47,012 nucleotides of DNA from Pseudomonadota bacterium. GTDB taxonomy: Bacteria > Pseudomonadota > Gammaproteobacteria > Steroidobacterales > Steroidobacteraceae. Under the pieces are notes generated by a model. The model was not told the DNA's origin. It made no database searches and saw only the letters and a program-made list of their open reading frames with translations. Where the stretch lies: positions 1-47,012 of the forward strand of contig JAKBCE010000028.1 of assembly GCA_021808195.1 (NCBI GenBank). The letters run 5' to 3'. Of this stretch, positions 1 to 7,846 are shown in pieces. Position numbers and translations under genes: made by a program. Every line of letters starts with the position of its first letter. Position 1 is the stretch's first letter.

Positions 1-7
1 TGCACGG

Positions 8-829
8 GTGCCTCGGCTGATGCTGTTGTCCTTCGTTGTGCTCCTCGCGGCCGGCGCATCAGCCGGCTTTCTGAGCGGCCTGCTCGGCATCGGCGGCGGC
101 CTGCTGGTGGTGGCCGCCCTCAGTTTCGCCCTGCCCACGCTCGGCATTCCCGCCGATGAGGTCATTCACGTCTCGGTGGCGACGGCGATGGCCGCCAACG
201 TCCTGACACTGGCCTCCGCGGCCCGAGCCCACATGCGCCGCGGCACGGTGGCATGGCCGACCTGGGGATGGCTCGCCCCCGGCATGGTGCTCGGCGGCTT
301 CGCCGGCGCGCACATTGCGCAGTGGCTCTCCGGAGCGATGCTGCGCGGTGTGATCGCGGCATTCTGCGCGGTGATGGCCTTGAAAATGGCGCGCCACAGC
401 ACGCGGGCGCCGGACCCGCAGCGATGCGAGCAAGTGCCGCGCTCGCCCTGGCTGCTGTCGGCCGGCCTGGGCATCGGGGCGCTCTCGGCCGTGGTGGGCA
501 TCGGCGGCGGATCGATGACCGTGCCGCTGCTGATCGGACTTGACCTGAAGCCGGTGCGGGCCGTGAGCACAAGCGCGGTGTGCGGCTTTGCGATCGCACT
601 CTCGAGCGCGCTGAGCTATGCGCTGAGTGTGCCCGGCCCGGCGCAGGCGCTGCCCTGGGGCTCGGTGGGGTATCTGTATCTGCCCGCCGCCGCGATCGCG
701 GCCGCCGGCTCGATGAGCCTGGCACCGGTTGGCACTCGGGTCGCACACCGCATCTCGGGTGCTACGCTGACACGCGTCTTCGCGCTGTTCCTGCTGGTGG
801 TCGGCGTGTTGATCGCGGTTGGCACATAG
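8..829 (+). CDS. TauE/SafE-family membrane exporter
   Basis: Predicted inner-membrane permease of the TauE/SafE (DUF81) family, whose members export sulfite, sulfoacetate or other small organosulfur anions. The protein is almost entirely hydrophobic helices. It carries the family's duplicated glycine signature: GIGGG near residue 27 in the first half and again near residue 162 in the second half, consistent with two inverted repeats of about four helices. Length (about 273 aa) is normal. The GTG at 8 and an ATG at 20 are both possible starts, and the frame is open to the window edge, so a few N-terminal residues may be missing. Substrate cannot be read from the sequence; no sulfur genes lie next to it. 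Confidence 0.85.
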   Translation: MPRLMLLSFVVLLAAGASAGFLSGLLGIGGGLLVVAALSFALPTLGIPADEVIHVSVATAMAANVLTLASAARAHMRRGTVAWPTWGWLAPGMVLGGFAGAHIAQWLSGAMLRGVIAAFCAVMALKMARHSTRAPDPQRCEQVPRSPWLLSAGLGIGALSAVVGIGGGSMTVPLLIGLDLKPVRAVSTSAVCGFAIALSSALSYALSVPGPAQALPWGSVGYLYLPAAAIAAAGSMSLAPVGTRVAHRISGATLTRVFALFLLVVGVLIAVGT

Positions 830-872
830 TCGGTCGGGTCCGTCGCGACCCCGGCCCACGAGGCTGCGCGTG

Positions 873-1496
873 TCAGCAGCCCGATCCGTCGAAGAACTCG
901 ACTTCCCCGGTCTCGAGCGAGTATTCCGCGCCCACCACGGTGAGCCCGTCGTTCTGGATCAGCCGCTCGAGCACATCGGAGCCGTAGCGCAGGTGGCTTA
1001 CGGACACCCCGACGTTGGCGCGCACGGCTTGGCGGATGAGCGCCGGCTCATCATCGCGCAATCCGGTCTTCAGCAGCACCTCGACGGACGGACGCACCCG
1101 ATCGACGATGGAGCGAATATTGGGCGATTGGTTCTCGGCCGGTCGGCGCAGCTGCTCGAGCGTCGCCTGGATGGCGCCGCAGTTCGAATGGCCGAGCACC
1201 ACCACCAGGCGCGTGCCGAACTGCTCGGCGGCGAACTCCACACTGCCGATCAGGGACGGCGCCACGATGTTGCCGGCCACCCGGATCACGAACAGATCGC
1301 CGAGGCCCTGATCGAAGACCAGCTCGGCCGGAACGCGCGAGTCCGAGCAGCCGAGGATGATGGCGAAGGGCTTCTGCTCCTGGGTGAGCTGGATGTGCGG
1401 GGAGCCGCCGAGGGAGGGCTCGTGGTTGCGCAGCCGCTCGACGAATCGACGGTTGCCGTCTTTCAGGCGCTGCAGCGCTTCGGGTGCTTTGATCAT
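873..1496 (-). CDS. beta-class carbonic anhydrase
   Basis: Cytoplasmic zinc enzyme interconverting CO2 and bicarbonate. All beta-class active-site residues are visible: Cys50-x-Asp52-x-Arg54 in the CSDSR motif, and His103 and Cys106 in the GHSNCGA motif. Cys50, His103 and Cys106 bind zinc, and Asp52/Arg54 form the dyad. The length of 207 aa is typical of the bacterial Can/CynT group. It converges on the upstream exporter gene with 43 bp between stops. A cyanase partner is absent, so a housekeeping bicarbonate supply role is more likely than cyanate metabolism; that is inference. The ATG at 1496 fits the usual family N-terminus just before the helix containing DGNRRF. Confidence 0.95.
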   Translation of the reverse strand: MIKAPEALQRLKDGNRRFVERLRNHEPSLGGSPHIQLTQEQKPFAIILGCSDSRVPAELVFDQGLGDLFVIRVAGNIVAPSLIGSVEFAAEQFGTRLVVVLGHSNCGAIQATLEQLRRPAENQSPNIRSIVDRVRPSVEVLLKTGLRDDEPALIRQAVRANVGVSVSHLRYGSDVLERLIQNDGLTVVGAEYSLETGEVEFFDGSGC

Positions 1497-1588
1497 AGAT
1501 CGGGCAGTCTAATGAGCCCGGTGAGGACACACAAATGTCACCGCCGCGGCGGCCGGCGAGCATGCGCCGAGAGCGCCGCGCCTGTGGG

Positions 1589-1594
1589 TACAAT
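1589..1594 (+). promoter_or_regulatory. candidate -10 element (TACAAT)
   Basis: TACAAT preceded by TGGG (extended -10-like) lies 28 bp before the GTG start of the small membrane protein gene. No convincing -35 is present. It argues against using the upstream in-frame ATG at 1593 as the start. Confidence 0.35.
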
Positions 1595-1622
1595 GCGCTC
1601 CTCAACCCGCTGGAGCCGCGCT

Positions 1623-1838
1623 GTGAAAGCCACCCTGATCGTCGGTCTCGTTCTCATCGCGGGCGGTGTGCTGCTGATCGCGCACCCGCCGCATTACACC
1701 TCACGCCAGAAGCTGTTCAAGATCGGCGGCCTGCAGGCGACGGTGCGCCAGGAACGCGCCCTGCCCGGCTGGGCCGGTGGCACGGTGCTCGGTGTCGGGC
1801 TCGGGGTCCTCGCCCTGGGCTTGGCGAAAAAACGCTAA
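1623..1838 (+). CDS. small two-helix membrane protein, unknown function
   Basis: A 71-residue protein with a hydrophobic helix at about residues 3-19, a polar middle part rich in basic residues (SRQKLFKIGGLQATVRQE), a second glycine-rich hydrophobic helix at about 45-62, and a basic tail ending AKKR. This suggests two membrane spans with a short loop between them. Similar short two-span proteins occur in many proteobacteria without an assigned function, and I do not recognise a named family with certainty. GTG at 1623 is preferred because the alternative ATG at 1593 overlaps a candidate -10 box and would add a Ser/Arg-rich leader. It precedes the hydrolase gene by 38 bp and may be cotranscribed with it. 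Confidence 0.55.
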   Translation: MKATLIVGLVLIAGGVLLIAHPPHYTSRQKLFKIGGLQATVRQERALPGWAGGTVLGVGLGVLALGLAKKR

Positions 1839-1876
1839 GATTTTGTTTTGCCTCTGTCCCATTCAAGGAGTACGCC

Positions 1877-2593
1877 ATGGCGATTCGTGAGCAACTGATC
1901 GAGTACCGCGACGGCTCGACCGTACTGGAAGGGTTCTTGTGTTACGACGACTCCCGTCCGGGACCGCTGCCGGCGGTGCTGATCAGCCACGCCTGGGGCG
2001 GACGCGATGAGTTCGTCGAGCGCAAGGCGCGGCGGCTCGCCTGGCACGGCTACGCCGCATTCGCACTCGACATGTACGGCAAGGGCCAGCGCGGCGAGAC
2101 CACTGAGCAGTGTCAGGCCCTGATGATGCCCCTGGTGCAGGACCGCAAGCTGCTCGCACGGCGCATCAGCGCCGCACTCGCCACCGTGCGCGCGCAACCG
2201 CAGGTCGACACCCGCCGCGTGGCGGCAATGGGCTTTTGCTTCGGCGGCCTGTGCGTGCTCGACCTCGCGCGCAGTGGCGCGGACGTGCGCGGCGTGGTCA
2301 GCTTCCACGGACTGCTCAAGCCGAACGGCCTGCCCGCCGCACCGGTGCGGGCCAAGGTGCTCATCCTGCACGGCTACGACGATCCGATGGCCCCGCCCGA
2401 GGACGTGCTCGCGGTTGCCCAGGAATTTTCCGCTGCGGGGGCGGACTGGCAACTGCTCGCCTTCGGCAACACGGTGCACGCCTTTACCAATCCGCATGCC
2501 GACGACCGCGCGCACGGCATGGCCTATGACGAGGCGGCGGATCGGCGCTCCTGGCACTCGCTGATGCAGTTCCTGGAGGAAGTGCTGCGCTGA
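1877..2593 (+). CDS. dienelactone hydrolase family protein
   Basis: An alpha/beta-hydrolase of the dienelactone hydrolase (DLH) family, 238 aa, cytoplasmic. The nucleophile elbow is G-F-C121-F-G-G, a cysteine in place of the more common serine as in true DLH enzymes. The acid is Asp168 or Asp169 in HGYDDP, and the base is His201 in NTVHAFTN. DLH proper opens the lactone ring of 4-carboxymethylenebut-2-en-4-olide in chlorocatechol breakdown. No catechol pathway genes are nearby, so the actual substrate is open and a general carboxylesterase role is equally possible. The start ATG has a strong AAGGAG ribosome site at 1865-1870. Confidence 0.88.
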   Translation: MAIREQLIEYRDGSTVLEGFLCYDDSRPGPLPAVLISHAWGGRDEFVERKARRLAWHGYAAFALDMYGKGQRGETTEQCQALMMPLVQDRKLLARRISAALATVRAQPQVDTRRVAAMGFCFGGLCVLDLARSGADVRGVVSFHGLLKPNGLPAAPVRAKVLILHGYDDPMAPPEDVLAVAQEFSAAGADWQLLAFGNTVHAFTNPHADDRAHGMAYDEAADRRSWHSLMQFLEEVLR

Positions 2594-2600
2594 GCGCAAC

Positions 2601-2864
2601 TTACTCAGCCCGCCGGCGCCCCGCGGCGCCGGCGGTGAGTTCGAGGGTTACGGTCTCGGTCTGCGGATCGTAGAGAATGCGCGCCTCGCCGCGGCGGAGC
2701 TGGGCGAGCACCTGGGCGGATTTTTCCTCCAGGCTGTACTCGCGCTCCCCGTAATCGGTGCCCTCGCGCAGCACGAAGGATTCGATCACCCCGCGCAGCG
2801 CCTCGCTCGAGAGGGCATCGTGGGGCACTTCGAGCGGCTCGAGCGGTAGGTCGGTCTCGCTCAT
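2601..2864 (-). CDS. yheU: YheU-family (UPF0270) protein
   Basis: An 87-residue protein of the YheU/UPF0270 family. The conserved core is unmistakable: IPxxxL-like start, then LRGVIESFVLREGTDYGE, followed by a short helix (SLEEKSAQVLAQLRRGEA) and a final beta strand. The molecular function of the family is unknown. It is largely restricted to gammaproteobacteria, which supports the lineage assignment. The gene converges on the hydrolase gene with only 7 bp between stops. The C-terminus has an Ala/Gly/Arg-rich tail not needed for the fold. Confidence 0.85.
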   Translation of the reverse strand: MSETDLPLEPLEVPHDALSSEALRGVIESFVLREGTDYGEREYSLEEKSAQVLAQLRRGEARILYDPQTETVTLELTAGAAGRRRAE

Positions 2865-2888
2865 ACGGGGCTAGAGCATGCGCAAGCG

Positions 2889-2913
2889 GCCGCGGACCGA
2901 TCCGGTCCGCGGC
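2889..2913. terminator. GC-rich hairpin 1 between yheU and the BI-1-like gene
   Basis: Perfect 11-bp inverted repeat (GCCGCGGACCG, loop ATC, CGGTCCGCGGC), extendable with one mismatch by AAGC/GCTT. There is no T tract, so it is a structural or Rho-assisted terminator candidate rather than a classic intrinsic one. Confidence 0.45.
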
Positions 2914-2937
2914 TGCTTCGCGTCAGGGGGAAGGAAC

Positions 2938-2957
2938 GGCCGCGGCAAGCCGCGGCC
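2938..2957 (-). terminator. GC-rich hairpin 2 after the BI-1-like gene
   Basis: Perfect 9-bp stem GGCCGCGGC / GCCGCGGCC with a 2-nt loop, starting 5 bp past the stop of the minus-strand gene. It is followed on the minus strand by a pyrimidine-rich stretch (GTTCCTTCC) rather than a pure T run. Likely transcription terminator. Confidence 0.5.
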
Positions 2958-2962
2958 TTGTC

Positions 2963-3718
2963 TTAACGCTCGCGCAGCTGCGCCATCAGGCGCAGCATCT
3001 CGACGTACATCCACACCAGCGTCACCATCAGGCCGAAGGCCCCGTACCACTCCATGTACTGCGGCGCACCCGCGGCGGCGCCCTGCTCGATCATGTCGAA
3101 ATCGAGCAACAGCATGAAAGCGGCCACGCCGATCACGAACACCGAGAAGGCGATGCCGAGCGGCCCGCCGCCGTTGACGAAGGGCACCGCGACGTGGAAG
3201 AACGACAGGATCCAGGTGCCGACGTAGAGCAGCATCACGCCGAACATCGCGCCCAGGACCACCGAGCGCAGCCGGTCGGTCACGCGGATCACCCGGGTGC
3301 GATACAGCACCAGCATGACCAGGGTGGCCGCGAACGTTGCGGCGATCGCCTGGATGGCGATCCCCGGGTAGCGCTGCTCGAACATTGCCGAGATGCCCCC
3401 GAGCACCACGCCCTCGAGCGCCGCGTACGGCAGCGCCAGGAACGGTGCGGTGGTGGGCTTGAAGCTGATGATCAGCGCCAGCACGAACCCGCCAATGGCT
3501 CCGATCTCCATCAGTCCGGCCGCGGCCTGCAGATTGCCGGCGCTCGCCTGTGACCACGGCCACAGCGCGCAGACCATCATGACCACCAGCATCAGGAACG
3601 ACTTGTTCACCGTGCCGGCCACGGTCATGGGCTGCTCACCGAACCCGACGCGCGGCACCCGCGAGAACGTGTTCTGGTTCAAGCCGGGATTAGTTGATCG
3701 CCGAAACTGAAACGCCAT
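2963..3718 (-). CDS. Bax inhibitor-1/YccA family membrane protein
   Basis: A 251-aa polytopic inner-membrane protein of the BI-1 superfamily, in the branch with a cytoplasmic N-terminal stretch of about 35 residues (FRRSTNPGLNQNTF) before the first span. About seven hydrophobic helices follow. The family pattern is visible: a hydrophobic LALIISFKPTTAPF segment, then a glycine-rich ALEGVVLGGISAMF segment, and acidic residues in the last helices (LLDFDMIEQG and the following WYGAFGLMVTLVWMYVEMLRL). Bacterial homologues such as YetJ leak calcium in a pH-dependent way; whether this one does is unknown. The ATG is preceded by a strong AAGGAGG at 8-14 bp. Confidence 0.85.
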   Translation of the reverse strand: MAFQFRRSTNPGLNQNTFSRVPRVGFGEQPMTVAGTVNKSFLMLVVMMVCALWPWSQASAGNLQAAAGLMEIGAIGGFVLALIISFKPTTAPFLALPYAALEGVVLGGISAMFEQRYPGIAIQAIAATFAATLVMLVLYRTRVIRVTDRLRSVVLGAMFGVMLLYVGTWILSFFHVAVPFVNGGGPLGIAFSVFVIGVAAFMLLLDFDMIEQGAAAGAPQYMEWYGAFGLMVTLVWMYVEMLRLMAQLRER

Positions 3719-3816
3719 CTGAGAACCTCCTTACCGGATATGACGCATTTTACGCTATGGGGGTTCCCTGGCGGAAAATCCAGTCCGCCCGGACGCCCTT
3801 TTTTTGCCGCCGGGCT

Positions 3817-5280
3817 CTAGCTACCGGCGCGATTCGGGTCACGCCAGCCGCGCTCGAACGGTAAGCGCCAGGCGTGCGGGGCAATGAGCTGATGCATGGA
3901 GTTCGGTCCCCACGAGCCCGGCGCATACAGCCGCACCGGTGGGGGCGCCTCGAGCAGCGGGCTGGAGACCTCCCAGAGCCGCTCGATGCCCTCGGCAGTG
4001 GTGAACAGCGTGCGGTCCCCGCGCATCGCATCGAGAATGAGCCGCTCGTAGGCCTCGAGCACCTCGCCGACGAGCCCGGTGTCGTGCATGGCGAACTGCA
4101 GGCTGAGCTTGTCGAGGCGCATGCCGGGACCGGGCCGCTTGCCGTAAAAGGACAGCGACATCTTCGACACGTCGGCCAGATCGAAGGTGAGGTGATCCGG
4201 GCCCTGTGCGCCAACCCCGGAGTCCGGCGGGAACATGCTCTTCGGCGGCTCGCGGAACGCGATGGAAATGATGCGCTTGCCCTCGGCGAGGCGCTTGCCG
4301 GTGCGCAAATAAAACGGCACGCCCGCCCAGCGCCAGTTGTCGATGGTGCACTTCAGCGCGATGAAGGTCTCGGTGTCCGACTCCGGACTGATGCCCTCCT
4401 CGCTGCGGTAGCCGTTGAACTGGCCGCGCACCACGTCGGTGGGCTTGATCGGCAGCATGCTCCGGAAGACTTTGTTCTTCTCCTCACCGATCGCGGTCGG
4501 CTCGAGCGCCGTCGGCGGCTCCATCGCCACGAACGCCAGGATCTGAAAGAGGTGCGTCACCACCATGTCGCGGAACGCGCCGATCGAGTCGTAGAACATC
4601 GTGCGCTTCTCCAGACCGAGCGTCTCGGGCACGTCGATCTGCACGTGCTCGATGAAGTTGCGGTTCCAGATCGGCTCGAACAGGCCGTTGGCGAAGCGGA
4701 AGGCGAGAATGTTCTGCGCCGGCTCCTTGCCGAGAAAGTGATCGATGCGAAAGATCTGCTGCTCGTCGAACACCTCGTGCAGCTTCGCGTTCAGCGAGCG
4801 GGCGCTCGCCAGATCGGTGCCGAAGGGCTTCTCCATGATGATCCGCGAGCGCGCCACCAGGCCCGCATCGCCGAGCAGCCGCACGGTCGAGAGCGCCGCG
4901 CTCGGCGGCACGCTGAGGTAGTGCAGGCGCTGGCACTCGCCCGAAAACGCCTGCTCGGCACGCGCCACCGCCGCAGCCAGTCCCTTGGCGCCCGCGCCGA
5001 GCGGCACGTAATCGAGACCAGCGGCAAAGGCGCTCCACGCCTCAGGCTCGGAGCGATGCGGGGAGAACGCCTCGATGGCCCCGTGCGCGATCTGTCGGAA
5101 CCCGTCCGCGTCGAGGTCATCGAGCGACACCCCGATGATGCGACAGCCGGGGATGAACCCCGCCACGCTCAGATGGAACAGCCCCGGGAGGAGCTTGCGC
5201 CGGGCCAGATCGCCCGTGGCGCCAAACAGAACAACAACTTGCGGCTGTCGCGGGCCGACTCCTGGAGGTACTTTAGCCAC
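3817..5280 (-). CDS. zwf: glucose-6-phosphate 1-dehydrogenase
   Basis: Oxidises glucose 6-phosphate to 6-phosphogluconolactone with NADP or NAD, the entry to the pentose phosphate and Entner-Doudoroff pathways. At 487 aa it is the family's usual size. The N-terminal dinucleotide fold has [11 protein letters not shown] (residues 20-30). The catalytic signature [10 protein letters not shown] has the base His181. The C-terminal substrate domain includes the RTGKRL motif and ends near PHAW. No pgl, edd or eda gene lies beside it, which is unusual because zwf is often clustered with them. It stands alone between the BI-1-like gene (98 bp gap) and DUF1993. Confidence 0.97.
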   Translation of the reverse strand: MAKVPPGVGPRQPQVVVLFGATGDLARRKLLPGLFHLSVAGFIPGCRIIGVSLDDLDADGFRQIAHGAIEAFSPHRSEPEAWSAFAAGLDYVPLGAGAKGLAAAVARAEQAFSGECQRLHYLSVPPSAALSTVRLLGDAGLVARSRIIMEKPFGTDLASARSLNAKLHEVFDEQQIFRIDHFLGKEPAQNILAFRFANGLFEPIWNRNFIEHVQIDVPETLGLEKRTMFYDSIGAFRDMVVTHLFQILAFVAMEPPTALEPTAIGEEKNKVFRSMLPIKPTDVVRGQFNGYRSEEGISPESDTETFIALKCTIDNWRWAGVPFYLRTGKRLAEGKRIISIAFREPPKSMFPPDSGVGAQGPDHLTFDLADVSKMSLSFYGKRPGPGMRLDKLSLQFAMHDTGLVGEVLEAYERLILDAMRGDRTLFTTAEGIERLWEVSSPLLEAPPPVRLYAPGSWGPNSMHQLIAPHAWRLPFERGWRDPNRAGS

Positions 5281-5363
5281 CCTGCCTTACCTTGTGTCAC
5301 GGCTGTCTCGCCGGCAAGGATAGCGAGCGCGGCGGCGCGAATCCATCGAGCCGCTCGCAGAGC

Positions 5364-5885
5364 TCAGTGCTGCATGCGCAGCTGCCCGGCGTAGTCGCGC
5401 TTGCCGATCTGCAGCCCCTTCCAGCGCAGGATGTCGTAGGCGGTGGTGGCGTGGAAGTAGAAATTCGGTTGCGAGAACGACAGCAGGAAGTTCTCCCCCG
5501 TGAACGGCAGCCGCCGCTCCCCGGCCACAAACAGCACCTCGCGGCCGGCGAGCGTGTCGAGTTCCGCCGGATCGAGTGCCGCGAGCGCCGCATCGGCGCT
5601 GTGCACCAGCTGCCCGAGCGCCGCAAAGGTCTCCGGCGGCGCGGAGCGGTCCGGAGAGAACGTGCCGCGGCGCATCCCCTCGATCGCACCGATCGAATGG
5701 GTCGCGGTGGAGCGCACCTGATAGGCAAACGGCAACATGTCACTCGCCAGGCGCGCCTGAATGATCTGCTCGGGCGCGAGCGAGTGCTCGGTGCAGTACG
5801 CTTGCGCCTTCTCGAGCAGACCCGCGACGGAGCCGAGAATCTGGCGGAACGACGGCACGGTGGCCGCATAGAGCGTCAGAGCCAT
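5364..5885 (-). CDS. DUF1993 family protein
   Basis: A 173-residue soluble protein matching the DUF1993 pattern: start with YxATVPSFxQxL, a Met/Pro-containing helix (LASDMLPFAYQVRS), the stretch LPFTGENFLLSFSQPNFYFHATTAYDILR split over the middle and end, and a terminal GKRDY. The family is thought to adopt a DinB-like four-helix bundle and has no established biochemical role. The two conserved histidines (His63 and His145) could bind metal as in DinB-like proteins; this is inference. The start ATG at 5885 gives the family's usual N-terminus. A longer open frame upstream is not coding-like. Confidence 0.85.
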   Translation of the reverse strand: MALTLYAATVPSFRQILGSVAGLLEKAQAYCTEHSLAPEQIIQARLASDMLPFAYQVRSTATHSIGAIEGMRRGTFSPDRSAPPETFAALGQLVHSADAALAALDPAELDTLAGREVLFVAGERRLPFTGENFLLSFSQPNFYFHATTAYDILRWKGLQIGKRDYAGQLRMQH

Positions 5886-6026
5886 GAACAACCTCGCTGT
5901 ATCGGTGGGACGGATCGCGCCGCCCTGGCGCGGACGAGACGCCAGCGTGCACGGCCCGAGCGACGCTCGCGCCGGACCCGATCCAGCGCAGCCTGGCTTC
6001 GCATCCCCGTCCCAGTCTGAATGGGG

Positions 6027-6050
6027 GCGTCCTGCCGTTCGGCAGGACGC
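6027..6050 (-). terminator. stem-loop downstream of the tannase-family gene
   Basis: Perfect 10-bp inverted repeat GCGTCCTGCC / GGCAGGACGC around a 4-nt loop, 65 bp past the stop of the hydrolase gene. There is no U tract on the minus-strand side. Candidate end of the receptor-hydrolase transcript. Confidence 0.45.
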
Positions 6051-6114
6051 CGTCAGTCCCGTCAATCTACTCAGCCCCACCGGCCGAATCAAGCCGCCCG
6101 CCGCGCCCCGGGCG

Positions 6115-7764
6115 TCACGCGCCGGAGGGCTTGGTGCAGCGGAAGCTCTTGGCGCTCTTGGGATTGCCGCCGACGTAGCGGGCATACTTCGGATAGGGAC
6201 ACAACGGACGCGTGACGCCCGGGAAAGCCGCACCGTGCGCGAGCAGACGCGCCGGCGCCTTGTGCTGCTCGCTCCAGCGCACGATGGCACGCAGCGGATC
6301 GAACGCATCCGTCGCCGGCCCGCCGAAGCAGTGGTTCATGCCCGGCACCAGGAACAGCCGGGCGAAGCGCTGCGGCGCGTGGTACTGCGCCATCAGCTGG
6401 CGGTACCAGCCGATGATCGCATCCGGTGAGAACACCGGGTCGCTCAACCCCTGGTAGATGATGAGCTTGCCGCCATGGGCAATGAAGCTCGAGAAGAACG
6501 TGCCGCTCGCATCGTTGATGGCGCGCACCTGGCGAGTGACCCGCAGCGCGGTGTTGAAGTCGAACGTCTGCGGCGTCATGTGCGGATCGGCCGGCGTCAT
6601 GAAGTACTCGCGCATCGCCTCGAGCCCGAGCGTGGCATCGAGGGCATTCGGCGTACCGGTCCGCGAGGTGCCGAGTTTCCACACTCGCCAACCCGGCGCA
6701 GCCACCCCGGCGTCGTAGGGCCAGCGTGCATAGAGCGGCTGTCCGGCCGCGTTGCGCGGGCCGCCGAAGATCGCCTCGAGCAGCTTGATCTTGCGCGCAC
6801 CGAGGCAGGCCCCGTGCGCGCCCGGACGGCACTGCAGCACCTGCGGATGAAATACTTTCTGACAGGCGGCAAAGTTGTTGATCATCCCGTCGCGCAGCCC
6901 ATCGAGCCCATCGCAGACCTTGAGCACCGCCTGGGAGAGCAGTTGCAGATCGCGGCCCGTCAGCGCCTCGCTCAGGATCGGCCGGCCGTGCGCGTCTTTC
7001 GGTGCGGCCGCCTCCAAGTGCTTGACGTTCCACATCTCGGCGATGGCCGCCCGGGCGAGATTGAAGCCCGGGTCGCCGGCGACGATGCCGTTGAACAGCG
7101 TCGGGTCGCGCTCGGCGACCATCATCGCCTCGCGTCCGCCGTTCGAGCAGCCCGCGAAATACGAGTCGTGTGCCGGCTTGCCGTAGAAGTGGCGGATCAG
7201 ACGCTTGCCGAGCCGCGCCACCGGTGCGAGCCCGGCGTAGGCGAAATCGAGCCGGGCCTGCTGGTCCGCGGCGAACGCGGCGCTCATGCCCTCATGGCCG
7301 CCATCGCTCGAGATCACCGCAAAGCCGCGCGCCAAGGCCGTCGGGGTGCCCGGCTCGACGAAGCCCACCGCCGGGGCGATGAAGCCATCGAGGCCGGCAC
7401 CGCCCTGGAACAGGAATCGCCCGTTCCAGTTCGCCGGCATGCGCAGCTCGAAGCCCAGGCCGTACTGCACGCCACCGACGCCGAGGCGCGGGTCGAGCAC
7501 CCCGCGCACCAGACAGTTCGCCGGCAGCACGACCGAGGCGAGCATCGGCATCACGGCCATCGCCCGGCTGTGCAGCGGACCGGCGGGCACCCAGCGCGCG
7601 GTCGAGATCACCAGGTGCGCATCGGCGAGCCGCACGAGCCGTGCACACGCGCTCTGCGCCTCGGCCGCGCCGCCGGGCGCTGCGGCCCGCGCCGGCGGCG
7701 CCACGGCCCCCAGAAAACCCAGCACGATCGCCAGCACACTCGCGCAACGAGTCAAACTCTTCAT
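6115..7764 (-). CDS. secreted tannase/feruloyl esterase family hydrolase
   Basis: A 549-aa alpha/beta-hydrolase of the tannase/feruloyl esterase family, which cleaves ester bonds of gallate, ferulate and related phenolic acids. It starts with a signal peptide (basic start, hydrophobic LAIVLGFLGAV, cleavage likely after ARA near residue 28), so it acts in the periplasm or outside. The nucleophile motif is A-G-Cys206-Ser207-N-G-G, and a C-terminal N-His-Cys-F-G-G matches it. This is the CS-D-HC arrangement of the family, in which the two cysteines form a disulfide linking Ser and His. ATG at 7764 has a GGAGGG ribosome site 7 bp upstream. It follows the TonB-dependent receptor by 82 bp and is probably cotranscribed. 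Exact substrate is undetermined. Confidence 0.9.
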   Translation of the reverse strand: MKSLTRCASVLAIVLGFLGAVAPPARAAAPGGAAEAQSACARLVRLADAHLVISTARWVPAGPLHSRAMAVMPMLASVVLPANCLVRGVLDPRLGVGGVQYGLGFELRMPANWNGRFLFQGGAGLDGFIAPAVGFVEPGTPTALARGFAVISSDGGHEGMSAAFAADQQARLDFAYAGLAPVARLGKRLIRHFYGKPAHDSYFAGCSNGGREAMMVAERDPTLFNGIVAGDPGFNLARAAIAEMWNVKHLEAAAPKDAHGRPILSEALTGRDLQLLSQAVLKVCDGLDGLRDGMINNFAACQKVFHPQVLQCRPGAHGACLGARKIKLLEAIFGGPRNAAGQPLYARWPYDAGVAAPGWRVWKLGTSRTGTPNALDATLGLEAMREYFMTPADPHMTPQTFDFNTALRVTRQVRAINDASGTFFSSFIAHGGKLIIYQGLSDPVFSPDAIIGWYRQLMAQYHAPQRFARLFLVPGMNHCFGGPATDAFDPLRAIVRWSEQHKAPARLLAHGAAFPGVTRPLCPYPKYARYVGGNPKSAKSFRCTKPSGA

Positions 7765-7846
7765 GTCATTTCCCTCCGTCCGCCCCGCGTGCCGCGCGCG
7801 GGCGGGCGCCTCGCGCCCACCCGCCGCCGCACTCACCTGGGGCCGC

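Noticed and set aside
819..1838. 339-codon plus-strand frame
   Set aside because: Most of it is antisense to the carbonic anhydrase gene; only the last 71 codons are a plausible protein and are annotated separately.
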